The notes under the pieces were generated by a model, which was not told the DNA's origin, did no database searches, and saw only the letters and a list, made by a program, of their open reading frames with translations. A program made the position numbers and the translations under genes. A stretch of 64,000 bases of DNA from Microcystis viridis FACHB-1342 (lineage in GTDB: Bacteria > Cyanobacteriota > Cyanobacteriia > Cyanobacteriales > Microcystaceae), in the NCBI RefSeq assembly GCF_014698335.1, contig NZ_JACJSV010000007.1, positions 32,193 to 96,192 of the forward strand, in the 5' to 3' direction. Shown in pieces: positions 42,707-52,191 of the stretch (position 1 is its first letter; each line of letters starts with the position of its first letter).

Positions 42707-45652
42707 TTACTTATAAGCGTCCATCCCCTCACAGGAACAAACCAGATTTCTGTCCCCGTAAGCATTATCAACCCGTCCCACTACCGGCCAGAATTTATAA
42801 TCTTTTAGCCAAGAAAGCGGGTAAGCTGCCTGTTGACGGGAATAGGGACGACTCCAATCATCGGCAGTTAAAACCGCAGCTGTGTGGGGGGCATTTTTCA
42901 AGGGATTATCGTGGGGATCCATGCTACCATTAGCGATCGCTTGTACTTCTTGATAGATAGTTAACAAAGCTTCACAAAAACGGTCTAATTCCCCCAAAGA
43001 TTCGCTTTCCGTGGGTTCCACCATCATTGTACCCGCCACGGGCCAAGAAACCGTCGGCGCGTGGAAACCGAAATCCATCAAGCGTTTTGCCACATCTTCC
43101 ACCTCGATGCCGGCCTGTTTTTTCAGGGGACGTAAATCGATCACGCACTCGTGGGCAACTGTTCCCGCGCTACCCTTAAATAACACCGGATAGGCCGACT
43201 CCAAACGAAAAGCCATATAATTAGCGTTCAAAATTGCCACTTCTGTCGCTTTTTTCAAGCCGGCTGCCCCCATCATAGCGATATACATCCAAGAAATCAC
43301 CAAAATGCTGGCACTACCCCAAGGCGCGGCCGAAATTGCCCCAATCGAGTCCTGATGCTTACCATTAGCGGTTTCTGGGGATAATTTCGCCGAAACTAGG
43401 GAAACATCCGGCAGAAAAGGCACTAAATGGGATTTTACTCCGATTGGTCCCATGCCCGGTCCCCCCCCACCGTGGGGAATACAGAAAGTTTTATGGAGAT
43501 TCAAGTGACAGACATCGGCGCCAAAATCCGCCGGACGACATAAACCCACCTGAGCATTCATATTGGCGCCATCCATATAGACTTGACCACCGTATTGATG
43601 AATCAAGGCGCAAATTTCGCTAATTCCCTCTTCAAAAACGCCGTGAGTGGAAGGATACGTTACCATCAAAGCTGCTAGATTATCCTGATGCTTCTCGGCC
43701 TTAGTTTTCAGGTCATCAATATCAATATTGCCCCGAGAATCGCAATTAACCGCCACTACTTTCATACCACACATAACAGCACTGGCAGGATTAGTCCCGT
43801 GAGCGGACTCAGGAATTAAGCAAATCTGACGATGACCTTGACCGCGACTTTCATGGTAGGCTCGGATCACCTGTAAACCAGCATACTCTCCCTGGGAACC
43901 GGCGTTTGGTTGTAGAGAAATGCCATCAAACCCGGTAATTTCCCCTAACCAAGTTTCTAACTGTTGAAAGAGCAGTTGATAGCCTTCTGCTTGGTCAATC
44001 GGGGCAAAAGGGTGTAATTTGCCGAATTCTGCCCAAGTTACCGGAATCATCTCCGCTACGGCATTGAGTTTCATCGTACAGGAACCGAGGGGAATCATGG
44101 AAGTATTTAAGGCTAAATCCTTTGTTTCCAGACGGTGCAGATATCTGAGTAATTCCGTTTCCGAGTGGTAACGATTGAACACCGGCTCGGTAAGATAGGC
44201 ACTGGTACGGGTTAAATTAGCGGGTAATTCTAGACTAATTTTCTCGACTAATTCCGCCGTGGTAAAGGGTAATTCCTCGGTGGGGGCAAAAATTTGCCAT
44301 AAATCCCACACATCCCTGAGACTGGTGGTTTCATCGAGACTAATTCCTAGATTATTCTCATCAAAATAACGCAGATTAATCTTATGGGTTTTTGCCTTGG
44401 CGAAGATATCCTTAACTCCCGTGGATACCGTAACTTTGAGCGTATCGAAGTACGGTTCTTTCCCCACTTGATAACCCAACTTTTTTAAACCATTTGCCAA
44501 TAAAGCGGTTAATTTCTGCACTCTTTGGGCGATTTTCTTGATTCCTTCCGGTCCGTGATACACCGCGTACATGGAAGCAATCACCGCTAGTAACACCTGT
44601 GCGGTACAAATATTACTGGTGGCTTTATCCCGGCGGATATGTTGTTCGCGGGTTTGCAAAGCTAAACGCAGTGCGGGTTTACCCTGACTATCCTTCGATA
44701 CCCCGACAATGCGCCCCGGAATGCTACGTTTATAGGCATCTTTGGTGGCAAAATAGGCGGCATGGGGACCTCCATAACCCAAGGGAACCCCAAAGCGTTG
44801 ACTGCTACCCACGGCAATATCAGCCCCCAATTCGCCGGGGGGAGTAAACAGGGCTAAACTGAGAATATCGGCGGCAACGGTGACTAAAGCCCCATTTTCC
44901 TGCGCTTTGGCGATAAATTCCCGATAATCATAAATTACGCCATCGGTGGCTGGATATTGTAATAATGCGCCAAAAATTGGCGTTTGGAAGTCAAAGAGAC
45001 GATGATCCTCGATAATAATGTCAATACCTAAAGGAATCGCTCTGGTTTTAACAACTTCAATCGTTTGGGGATGGCAACTACTGGAGATAAAGAAAGCATT
45101 GGCTTTAGTTTTACATAGTCCATAACTCATGCTCATCGCTTCCGCGGCTGCTGTTCCTTCATCGAGGAGGGAAGCGTTAGCAATTTCTAGACCGGTTAAG
45201 CTAGTGATGAGAGTTTGGAAGTTTAAGAGAGCTTCTAAGCGTCCCTGGGCGATTTCCGCTTGATAGGGAGTATAGGCGGTGTACCAACCCGGATTTTCTA
45301 AGATGTTGCGGAGAATTACCGGTGGGGTGATACAGTCATGGTAGCCCAGGCCGATAAAGGAGCGAAATACCTGATTTTTCGAGGCAATCGCTTTTAATTG
45401 GGCAAGAGCGGCGTATTCACTCAAGGCAGGTGGTAAATTAAGGCTTTTTTGTAAACGAATTCCTGACGGGACAGTTTGAGCGATTAACTCCTCAACAGTA
45501 GCAACACCCAAAACCGCCAGCATTTTCTCGATTTCCGTCTCCGTCGGTCCAATATGACGGTTAACAAAGCTATCGGTACAGTCTAGCAGGTCTTGCAGGT
45601 CAGCAGGAGCGAATTCCTCGGTTTTCTCGGCCGTAATTGACCTATTTAGCAT
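42707..45652 (-). CDS. gcvP: Glycine dehydrogenase (decarboxylating), P protein
   Basis: 981 aa, single-chain form. It decarboxylates glycine and loads the aminomethyl group on the lipoyl H protein; in cyanobacteria it serves photorespiratory glycine disposal. Visible are [20 protein letters not shown] near the N-terminus, the PLP-lysine motif [20 protein letters not shown] in the C-terminal half, and the closing [18 protein letters not shown]. No gcvT or gcvH is adjacent here. ATG start at 45652. Confidence 0.98.
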   Translation of the reverse strand: MLNRSITAEKTEEFAPADLQDLLDCTDSFVNRHIGPTETEIEKMLAVLGVATVEELIAQTVPSGIRLQKSLNLPPALSEYAALAQLKAIASKNQVFRSFIGLGYHDCITPPVILRNILENPGWYTAYTPYQAEIAQGRLEALLNFQTLITSLTGLEIANASLLDEGTAAAEAMSMSYGLCKTKANAFFISSSCHPQTIEVVKTRAIPLGIDIIIEDHRLFDFQTPIFGALLQYPATDGVIYDYREFIAKAQENGALVTVAADILSLALFTPPGELGADIAVGSSQRFGVPLGYGGPHAAYFATKDAYKRSIPGRIVGVSKDSQGKPALRLALQTREQHIRRDKATSNICTAQVLLAVIASMYAVYHGPEGIKKIAQRVQKLTALLANGLKKLGYQVGKEPYFDTLKVTVSTGVKDIFAKAKTHKINLRYFDENNLGISLDETTSLRDVWDLWQIFAPTEELPFTTAELVEKISLELPANLTRTSAYLTEPVFNRYHSETELLRYLHRLETKDLALNTSMIPLGSCTMKLNAVAEMIPVTWAEFGKLHPFAPIDQAEGYQLLFQQLETWLGEITGFDGISLQPNAGSQGEYAGLQVIRAYHESRGQGHRQICLIPESAHGTNPASAVMCGMKVVAVNCDSRGNIDIDDLKTKAEKHQDNLAALMVTYPSTHGVFEEGISEICALIHQYGGQVYMDGANMNAQVGLCRPADFGADVCHLNLHKTFCIPHGGGGPGMGPIGVKSHLVPFLPDVSLVSAKLSPETANGKHQDSIGAISAAPWGSASILVISWMYIAMMGAAGLKKATEVAILNANYMAFRLESAYPVLFKGSAGTVAHECVIDLRPLKKQAGIEVEDVAKRLMDFGFHAPTVSWPVAGTMMVEPTESESLGELDRFCEALLTIYQEVQAIANGSMDPHDNPLKNAPHTAAVLTADDWSRPYSRQQAAYPLSWLKDYKFWPVVGRVDNAYGDRNLVCSCEGMDAYK

Positions 45653-45898
45653 ATTAATCTCGGTTTCAACAATTACAAAAGTGCTGCGTTTGATCGCTAG
45701 GGGTGATTTTAACGCAACTGGTAAAATTTGGCTCTCTTATTCTTTGTGTGATCAGTTTAACTTACTATAGAAGCGATCAATCTTCGTGTCCTCTGTGTCT
45801 GGAGTGGTTCCTCCCACTCCCTCGCCAGCAGGACTGTATCTTAGAATACATTTTACCCAGCAAACCTAAGATCGAAAGTATGCACAAAATTAACCCCA

Positions 45899-47524
45899 CT
45901 ACTGTTTCGTCACCAAAAACCAACCGGAATCCGTGGACTCGATCGCCTTTAATCCTTCTAAATCACTAGCTTCTTTGGTTTGACGATCGATAATTAGGTA
46001 AGGTTGCTTGTGACTTTGCCAATGATTGATTAATTCTTCAGTAGCAAGGGGAAAAACCCGACGACCACTATAAAAATTTAACGAGGGGCGCTCGTAGGCA
46101 AAAGCAATATAAACAGGGTGATCGGCCGGCACATATTTCTGCACTAAACTCGCCACCGGTTTGACAGAGAAATTCTCATTTAATTCCCAGATCCACAGGG
46201 GAGAATTGACAAAAATAAACAAAGAAACCAACATTCCCCAGAGTAAAACCACGCTGAATTGTTCCGAGCGCCGAGCTAACAAAATTGCCGTTGTCACCAT
46301 GGTCAGGGACAGTGACAATAAGGTTAAAATAATTAAGGGATGGATAGGTTCGATAGCGGCAAAATTACCAGGGAAATAGGCTATTAAAGCTAATAAACCC
46401 GTCACAACGCCGATAATACCCAGAATAATTGACCAGATTGGATTATAGGTGCGATCGATGGGAAGATTAACCATCTGCGCCAAGGCATAACCGGCCGCTA
46501 AAGCCAAGGCCGGATAGATCGGCAGAATATACCAAGGCAATTTAGTCGCCATTACCGAAACCACCAACAGATAAACACCCGTCCAAACTAACAGTAACTT
46601 CGCCCAACTGTAGAGATATTCCTGACGAGCTAAACGTAAACCCCAAACCGAGAAAATTAACCAGGGCCAACTATATTTAATAATTTCTAGCAGATAATAC
46701 CAAAACGGTCCGCGATGATTGTCCAGATCGTCACTAACTCGCTTTAACTGTTGAACAAAAAGGGAATCGAGAAACTCCCGCTCGTAGTGCCAAAATTGGG
46801 CGCTATACCAGGCAAAAGCGGGAGTTGCTCCCAATAACCAACCCGACCAAAAATAGGCAGACGTTAATAACCGGGGGGTATCCCAGAGCAGAAAAATAAA
46901 GCCGATACCCGCCAATAATAGCCCCATAATACCCTTAGTCAGACAAAGGAGGGCAAATCCTAACCCCGCCCCCACAGACCAGCGTAAATCGCGTCGTGAG
47001 CGCAGTAAACCAACAAACATCAGCATTTCAAAACACAATACCGCTCCATCCAACATGGCTAAACGGCCATGGCGCACCACCGGCAAAAGAGTTAAATAGA
47101 TCAAGGCCGACAGTAAAGCTGGCAAACGAGCGGGAAAAATTTCTCGACCGAGAAGATAGAGAAGCGGCACCGATAAAGCTGTTAAAAAAGCGGGAATTAG
47201 TCTAGTATTGGCCTCATTGATGCCCCAAAAATGGTAGGTTAGACCAATTAAACTGTGAATCAACGGCGGTTTATTCAGGTAGGGATCACCCCAAAGACTA
47301 GGAAATAACCAGCGCAATTGTTCCAGGGGGGTTTGGCTAATTTCCTTGGCTACCTGAGCGATTGTTGCCTCATCCCAATCCCGCAAGGGTAAATTACCTA
47401 ATCCCACTAGATAGATAATTAAGGCCGCTATTAATAATCCCAGTAAACACAGAAATTCTTTAAAATTTTCTCTCTGACGCAATTTATAACTAGAATATCC
47501 CCAAGTAAATTTTTGACGGTTCAT
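45899..47524 (-). CDS. GT39/ArnT-like membrane glycosyltransferase
   Basis: 541 aa, about 11-12 TM helices. The catalytic D-E of the first periplasmic loop is present in LPLRDWDEATIAQVAKEISQ, followed by NKPPLIHSLIGLTYHFWGIN, as in PMT/ArnT enzymes that use polyprenyl-phosphate sugars as donors. A C-terminal soluble segment (VQKYVPADHPVYIAFAYERP, FYSGRRVFPLATEEL) completes it. The acceptor could be lipid A, exopolysaccharide or protein; context does not decide. ATG 47524, next to heptamer repeats. Confidence 0.88.
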   Translation of the reverse strand: MNRQKFTWGYSSYKLRQRENFKEFLCLLGLLIAALIIYLVGLGNLPLRDWDEATIAQVAKEISQTPLEQLRWLFPSLWGDPYLNKPPLIHSLIGLTYHFWGINEANTRLIPAFLTALSVPLLYLLGREIFPARLPALLSALIYLTLLPVVRHGRLAMLDGAVLCFEMLMFVGLLRSRRDLRWSVGAGLGFALLCLTKGIMGLLLAGIGFIFLLWDTPRLLTSAYFWSGWLLGATPAFAWYSAQFWHYEREFLDSLFVQQLKRVSDDLDNHRGPFWYYLLEIIKYSWPWLIFSVWGLRLARQEYLYSWAKLLLVWTGVYLLVVSVMATKLPWYILPIYPALALAAGYALAQMVNLPIDRTYNPIWSIILGIIGVVTGLLALIAYFPGNFAAIEPIHPLIILTLLSLSLTMVTTAILLARRSEQFSVVLLWGMLVSLFIFVNSPLWIWELNENFSVKPVASLVQKYVPADHPVYIAFAYERPSLNFYSGRRVFPLATEELINHWQSHKQPYLIIDRQTKEASDLEGLKAIESTDSGWFLVTKQ

Positions 47525-47531
47525 AAGCTAG

Positions 47532-47588
47532 GTCAGTTATCAGTAAACAGTAATCAGTAATCAGTAATCAGTAAATAGTAATCAGTAA
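47532..47588. repeat. Heptamer STRR (CAGTAAT type) upstream of the GT39 gene
   Basis: CAGTTATCAGTAAACAGTAATCAGTAATCAGTAAT-like heptamers repeat about seven times, beginning right before the start codon of the minus-strand GT39 gene. Same family as at 32070 and 33660. Confidence 0.75.
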
Positions 47589-47685
47589 GGCTCTCCTAGA
47601 CTGGTTATAGCAAATTAGTAGTTTCAATGAGCCTAATCCCTTAAATAGCCTAGAATCCAACCAAGCAAAAAGCTTTGATTATTTT

Positions 47686-47873
47686 GGTTCTTCGGTTTGT
47701 GTTATGCAATGGACGGGAGTTATAAGGGGTGAAACCCTTATATAGAAAGACATGGCTGCGATTTTTGCCAATTGTTTTCAATCTAGAACGAGCTAATCAA
47801 TTAAGTCCCTTGCCAGATAAGGATTTAGCCGATTTCTGCCCCCTGATCGAACCATACCAAGTAACGAAGAACC
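47686..47873. mobile_element. MITE C (ISL3-like ends), copy 2 with 8-bp duplication
   Basis: 188 bp, beginning GGTTCTTCGGTTTGTGTTAT and ending ACCAAGTAACGAAGAACC. The 8-bp sequence ATTATTTT stands on both sides (47678-47685 and 47874-47881). An 8-bp duplication with GGNTCTTCG-type ends is what I know of the ISL3 family, so this is probably a non-autonomous ISL3 derivative. Confidence 0.75.
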
Positions 47874-47928
47874 ATTATTTTCTGCTAAAATATCATAACT
47901 ACTCTAGAAGATCCTTAAAACTCAAATC

Positions 47929-47975
47929 TGATAACTGATAACTGATAACTGATAACTGATAACTGATAACTGATT
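47929..47975. repeat. TGATAAC heptamer array abutting the pabC start codon
   Basis: Six exact copies of TGATAAC (47929-47970) are followed by TGATT and then the ATG at 47976. The array therefore occupies the position of the ribosome-binding site, and no purine-rich Shine-Dalgarno motif is seen. Confidence 0.8.
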
Positions 47976-48785
47976 ATGTATTGGTATAATGGCGAATTAA
48001 TCGAGAATGAGCGAATCAGTCTGGGTATTGATGATATTGGGCTGCTTTATGGAGCCACACTCTTTACTACCCTGCGTATCTATCAACAAAGCTTAGATCA
48101 TCCCCTAACCCATTGGCAAGAACATCTCCAACGTCTGCACTCTAGTTTACAAGTTTTCCAATGGTCTGATCCCGATTGGCAGCGAATTCGCCAAGGAGCC
48201 GAAAAATTATCCCTATTCTATCCTGTCCTGAGAATCACAATTTTTCCCGATGGTAGGGAGTGGATTAAAGGCAGATTTTTACCCGAAGATTTAAACCTTA
48301 GACAAGAGCGGGGAATTATTGGGTGGGTAGTGGATAATCCCGCTTGGCAACGCGTTTTAGGAGAGCATAAAACTGGTAATTATTTAACTCCTTGGTTAGC
48401 GTCACAAACTGCTCAAAAAAAAGGGGCAAAAGAGGCGATATTAGTCGATCGATTGGGGAATTGGTTAGAAACTAGCACGGGTAATTTATGGGGATGGAAA
48501 GATAATTGCTGGTACAGTCCCCTGCTGACTGCTGATATTTTACCCGGAATCGGGCGCTCGGCTTTGATCGGCTGGTTAAAAAAACAAAATATTTCCCTGC
48601 AAGAAAATCTCTGGACCCCGGAATTTGTCGGGACTTTACAGGCGATCGCCTATAGTAATTCCTTGGTAGAAATTATCCCTTTTAATTCTATTCTTGGCTC
48701 GGATATAGAGATAAATACAGCTATTTATAGAGAAATTTTACCAGATTTACAGCAATATTTTTTTAGTCAATTTGAGAATAAATAG
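47976..48785 (+). CDS. pabC: Class IV aminotransferase, likely aminodeoxychorismate lyase
   Basis: 269 aa, a PLP fold-type IV enzyme. Visible are the N-terminal WYNGELIENERISLGIDDIG, the PLP lysine in EHKTGNYLTPWLASQ, EAILVDRLGNWLETSTGNLW and the LLTADILPGIGRSAL segment. PabC releases pyruvate and p-aminobenzoate for folate synthesis; branched-chain or D-amino-acid transaminases are alternatives, though the cyanobacterial protein of this length is usually annotated as PabC. Its TAG stop is formed by TA from the original site plus the first G of a MITE; the rebuilt ancestral stop is TAA. Confidence 0.8.
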   Translation: MYWYNGELIENERISLGIDDIGLLYGATLFTTLRIYQQSLDHPLTHWQEHLQRLHSSLQVFQWSDPDWQRIRQGAEKLSLFYPVLRITIFPDGREWIKGRFLPEDLNLRQERGIIGWVVDNPAWQRVLGEHKTGNYLTPWLASQTAQKKGAKEAILVDRLGNWLETSTGNLWGWKDNCWYSPLLTADILPGIGRSALIGWLKKQNISLQENLWTPEFVGTLQAIAYSNSLVEIIPFNSILGSDIEINTAIYREILPDLQQYFFSQFENK

Positions 48786-48998
48786 GGTTTGCTGAATAAA
48801 TCTAAAAACCTTATCCAACAAGGTTTTTAGACTTTTTTTCCCTCAAAAAGTGCCGACCATGGGAGTGATTGGGGGGAAAATTCAGGGACTTTTTCCCTGA
48901 AAATTAGGTAATTTACCACCTGAAAATGGGTAAAACCCTACACCCTACACCCCACACCCCACACCCTACCCCCACGAAAAACTTTTTGCCGCAAACCC
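48785..48998. mobile_element. MITE B inserted in the pabC stop codon
   Basis: It starts GGGTTTGCTGAATAAATC and ends TTTGCCGCAAACCC, with the CACACCC heptamer array near the right. Flanks are TAAATA at 48779-48784 and TAAATA at 48999-49004. The first G completes the TAG stop of pabC. Confidence 0.88.
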
Positions 48999-49060
48999 TA
49001 AATAAGGGTGTGTACTAGAGGCTAACACACCCAAAATCCAGAAATAATGCCGCTTAAGCT

Positions 49061-49411
49061 TTAAAATTCTCGCTCGGAATTAGCCTCACTATCGCGTTTA
49101 GAACCAAGTAAATCTAATTGATCGACGAGAATCACCGGTTTAGAACGAGCTAATCCCGTGTTTTTATCATTCCAGGTATCCATTTTTAAAGAACCCTTAA
49201 TCCCGATTAAACCGCCTTTTTTCACATAATTAGCGGCCACTTCCGCCGTTTTACCCCAAATTTCCAGATCGAACCAATCTGGCTGATCGCTATTTTTCGA
49301 GCGACGATTAACCGCTAAAGTTAAAGTACATAAAACCTTACCCGACTCGAAATACTTGGTTTCTGGGTCTCTCCCCGCTCGTCCCACCAAATGAACCAGA
49401 TTTACACTCAT
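49061..49411 (-). CDS. ssb: Single-stranded DNA-binding protein
   Basis: 116 aa. OB-fold signature VNLVHLVGRAGRDPETKYFE, then LCTLTLAVNRRSKNSDQPDW, DLEIWGKTAEVAANYVKKGG and LIGIKGSLKMDTWNDKNTG. The protein ends SEREF rather than the acidic DDIPF-like tip that recruits partner proteins in E. coli, a shortening seen in some cyanobacterial SSBs. It binds single-stranded DNA in replication and repair. ATG 49411. Confidence 0.93.
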   Translation of the reverse strand: MSVNLVHLVGRAGRDPETKYFESGKVLCTLTLAVNRRSKNSDQPDWFDLEIWGKTAEVAANYVKKGGLIGIKGSLKMDTWNDKNTGLARSKPVILVDQLDLLGSKRDSEANSEREF

Positions 49412-49637
49412 GGTCTTAAATCCTCAATTTAGTACAATAGTATGTTCATTTTAGCCTGAAACCTTAGCCTTGACCGGTGGCTAGGGAGAAAATTAGGCCA
49501 AAGACCTGGGTAAATCTGGAGAGAAAGAAGCGATAATTAACTAGACTTGAGAAACAAAACCTAATAAAATCCAAGTCGATTCGATCGAAAGTCTAGCTAT
49601 AGCAACGTTTTATTGATCAGAACAGGAGTGAAAACAA

Positions 49638-50678
49638 GTGGCGGGTTTTTTTAGACGTCTAGGCTTATCAAGGGACATAGGTATAGACTTGGGTACAGCA
49701 AACACCCTCGTCTATGTATCAGGGAAAGGTATCGTTTTAGAGGAACCATCGGTAGTAGCGATCGATCAAGATCGTAACCCGGTCGCTGTCGGGGAGGAGG
49801 CAAAAAAAATGCTCGGTCGCACTCCGGGCCATGTCACCGCTCTGCGACCCCTGCGCGATGGGGTAATCGCCGATTTTTACAGTTGCGAGATCATGTTAGC
49901 GGAATTTATCAAACGAGCGCTCGATGGCACGATTGGCAATCCCCGCATGGTAATCGGTGTTCCTAGTGGGATTACTGGAGTAGAAAGACGCGCGGTGGTG
50001 GATGCGGCCAAAAATGCCGGCTCCCGAGAAGTGGGGTTAATTGATGAACCCGTTGCGGCGGCCTTGGGTGCCGGTTTACCCGTCTCGGAAGCGACGGGAA
50101 ATATGATCATCGATATCGGTGGTGGCACGACAGAAGTGGCGATTCTCAGTCTTGATGGGACCGTGATCAGCGAATCGGTGCGCGTCGCCGGGGATGAACT
50201 GACGGACTCAATTATCGCCTATCTAAAAAAAGTCCATAACCTGATTATCGGGGAACGTACAGCCGAAGATATTAAAATTCGCCTTGGTTCAGCTTATCCC
50301 TCCCCCGGAGATGAATTTCCTCCTCTGGAAGTGCGGGGATTGCATCTCATGTCCGGTTTACCCCGCACCGTGACCATCAAAGCGGAAGAAGTACGGGAAA
50401 GTATGGATGAGCCACTTTCCGTGATCGTTGATGCGATCAAACGTACCCTAGAAAAAACTCCCCCCGAATTAGCTGCCGATATTATCGATCGCGGGATCAT
50501 GTTAGCGGGAGGAGGTGCTTTATTACGGGGACTCGATCGCCTAGTCAGTCACGAAACCGGTATCGTTACCCATGTCGCTGAAGATCCCCTGCGCTGTGTG
50601 GTCAAAGGCACGGGAGAAGTGTTAAAAAATCAGAAACTCTTTGAGCGGATCGTTAATGAAACAACTCGCAATGTCTAA
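49638..50678 (+). CDS. mreB: Rod shape-determining actin homologue MreB
   Basis: 346 aa. It starts with GTG at 49638, giving MAGFFRRLGLSRDIGIDLGT, preceded by an AGGAG-like motif (ACAGGAGTG). The actin-fold motifs are IGIDLGTANTLVYVSGKGIV, MIIDIGGGTTEVAILSLDG and GIMLAGGGALLRGLDRLVS. An N-terminal amphipathic helix (GFFRRLG) binds the membrane. MreB filaments organise wall synthesis; in spherical cyanobacteria its role is less clear. First gene of mreBCD. Confidence 0.97.
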   Translation: MAGFFRRLGLSRDIGIDLGTANTLVYVSGKGIVLEEPSVVAIDQDRNPVAVGEEAKKMLGRTPGHVTALRPLRDGVIADFYSCEIMLAEFIKRALDGTIGNPRMVIGVPSGITGVERRAVVDAAKNAGSREVGLIDEPVAAALGAGLPVSEATGNMIIDIGGGTTEVAILSLDGTVISESVRVAGDELTDSIIAYLKKVHNLIIGERTAEDIKIRLGSAYPSPGDEFPPLEVRGLHLMSGLPRTVTIKAEEVRESMDEPLSVIVDAIKRTLEKTPPELAADIIDRGIMLAGGGALLRGLDRLVSHETGIVTHVAEDPLRCVVKGTGEVLKNQKLFERIVNETTRNV

Positions 50679-50751
50679 AGGTCACTAGGATCGGTTAGCG
50701 GCAAAAGACACGGATTCTCACTCTACACAGTCAAGAGGTTTTTAATCGCTC

Positions 50752-51501
50752 ATGTATTCAGCACGACGAAAATGGACACAGCAGAGATGGCGACTTTTGC
50801 TGCTTGCTGCCGCTTTGGGGGTAGCTTGGTACATTCGCACCTATCAAAGTGGGGCGATTTTAGAATTGTATGGTTTATTAACCCGCCCTTTTCAGGGAGA
50901 GGAAACTAATCTGCAAGAGCAACTTCTGGCCGATCAACGGGTGCGAGAATTACAAAATCGTTTAAGTGAAGTCGAATATCAAAATCAACAATTAAAAAAA
51001 CAGCTTGGTTATTATCAAACCCAGAAAAAACCCCTGATTTCTGCTCCAATTATTGGCCGCAGCGCCGATGATTGGTGGCAACAGGTGATTATCGGTCGGG
51101 GTAGCACCGATGGTGTGCCAGTGGGTGCTTCGGTGACGGGAATTGGTGGTTTAGTGGGACGGATTACGGAAGTTACCCCCCACACCAGCAAAGTTCTATT
51201 GGTCAGTAATTCCCAAAGTCGCATCGGAGCAACGGTGAATCGTAGTCGGGCCATGGGTTTAATTCAAGGTCAGAATTCCCAAGTCGCCACCCTGCGCTTT
51301 TTTGAAAAAGCTCCCGATGTCAAACCGGGAGATGTGGTGACAACTTCGGCTTTTAGTAGTCTTTTTTCGCCGGGGTTGCCCATCGGTCGTATAATTTCCC
51401 TTAATTTACAGGAAAATCCCGCCCCCACCGCCAAAATTGAATTTACCGCCACCGTGGACAATCTCGAATGGGTGTTCGTTCACCCGCAACCCCAGCAGTG
51501 A
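50752..51501 (+). CDS. mreC: Rod shape-determining protein MreC
   Basis: 249 aa. One N-terminal TM helix (RLLLLAAALGVAWYIRTYQS), a periplasmic coiled coil (RVRELQNRLSEVEYQNQQLK) and the beta-rich MreC domain (VTGIGGLVGRITEVTPHTSK, VLLVSNSQSRIGATVNRSRA) with a PGDVVTTSAFSSLFSPGLPI loop. It links MreB to periplasmic wall enzymes. 73 bp after mreB, 11 bp before mreD. Confidence 0.95.
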   Translation: MYSARRKWTQQRWRLLLLAAALGVAWYIRTYQSGAILELYGLLTRPFQGEETNLQEQLLADQRVRELQNRLSEVEYQNQQLKKQLGYYQTQKKPLISAPIIGRSADDWWQQVIIGRGSTDGVPVGASVTGIGGLVGRITEVTPHTSKVLLVSNSQSRIGATVNRSRAMGLIQGQNSQVATLRFFEKAPDVKPGDVVTTSAFSSLFSPGLPIGRIISLNLQENPAPTAKIEFTATVDNLEWVFVHPQPQQ

Positions 51502-51512
51502 GAAGGGTAATT

Positions 51513-52049
51513 ATGCTGAAATTAAGCCGTTTATCAGCCCGTTCTCGTTTTATACTGAATATTTTAGTCACTATCGCTTCGTTGCTTCTCTGTACCTTTC
51601 TTTCCTTAATGCGGCTACCCGGAATGGAGATTTTAGGCATCGCTCCCAATTGGTTACTGATTTGGTTGGTTAGTTGGAGTCTCAATCGCTCTTGTCTCGA
51701 TAGTGTGGTGGCCGGATTAGCGATCGGCGCTATTCAAGATAGTTTAACCTCTAATTATCCTTCCCATATCATGGTTTTTGGTCTGATCGGTTTCCTCACT
51801 TCCCGTTTACACCGACAACGTTATGTTAAAGAAGAATTGATCGCCGTGGTCTTAATTGTCTTTGTGATGACTTTAATCGCTGATGGTGCGATCGCTTTTC
51901 AATACTATCTACAAGGAGGCAAAAATCTCGCCGATCTTTGGATCGATTATCAACGCATTGGCCTCACTTCTGCTCTGCTTAGTAGTCTCTGGACTCCCCT
52001 CCTCTATTACCCTCTCCAGCAATGGTGGCGACAATTTAGCGATCTTTAA
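51513..52049 (+). CDS. mreD: Rod shape-determining protein MreD
   Basis: 178 aa from ATG 51513 (MLKLSRLSARSRFILNILVT); the frame is open further upstream, but AGAAGGG sits 8-9 bases before this ATG and it lies just after the mreC stop. Four to five TM helices, including PGMEILGIAPNWLLIWLVSW, with the helix GLAIGAIQDSLTSNYPSHIM. The last gene of mreBCD, followed by a heptamer repeat and then a class A PBP on the same strand. Confidence 0.92.
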   Translation: MLKLSRLSARSRFILNILVTIASLLLCTFLSLMRLPGMEILGIAPNWLLIWLVSWSLNRSCLDSVVAGLAIGAIQDSLTSNYPSHIMVFGLIGFLTSRLHRQRYVKEELIAVVLIVFVMTLIADGAIAFQYYLQGGKNLADLWIDYQRIGLTSALLSSLWTPLLYYPLQQWWRQFSDL

Positions 52050-52050
52050 A

Positions 52051-52175
52051 GAGATAGGAGATAGGAGACAGGAGATAGGAGACAGGAGATAGGAGACAGG
52101 AGATTATTTTTATTTATTCTCCCCACACCCCACACCCCACACCCCACACCCCACACCCCACTTCCCCACTTCCCT
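52051..52175. repeat. Composite heptamer repeat, third copy
   Basis: GATAGGA and GACAGGA heptamers (about eight) are followed by GATTATTTTTATTTATTCTC and a CACACCC array, then CACTTCCCCACTTCCC. Same order and orientation as at 11172-11288. It begins at the end of mreD and ends 16 bp before the PBP start codon. Confidence 0.8.
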
Positions 52176-52191
52176 CACCCGCTCAACTAAC

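Noticed and set aside
45703..45969. 88-aa plus-strand ORF between gcvP and the GT39 gene
   Set aside because: Low-complexity, overlaps the GT39 3' end, no recognisable motifs or ribosome-binding site.
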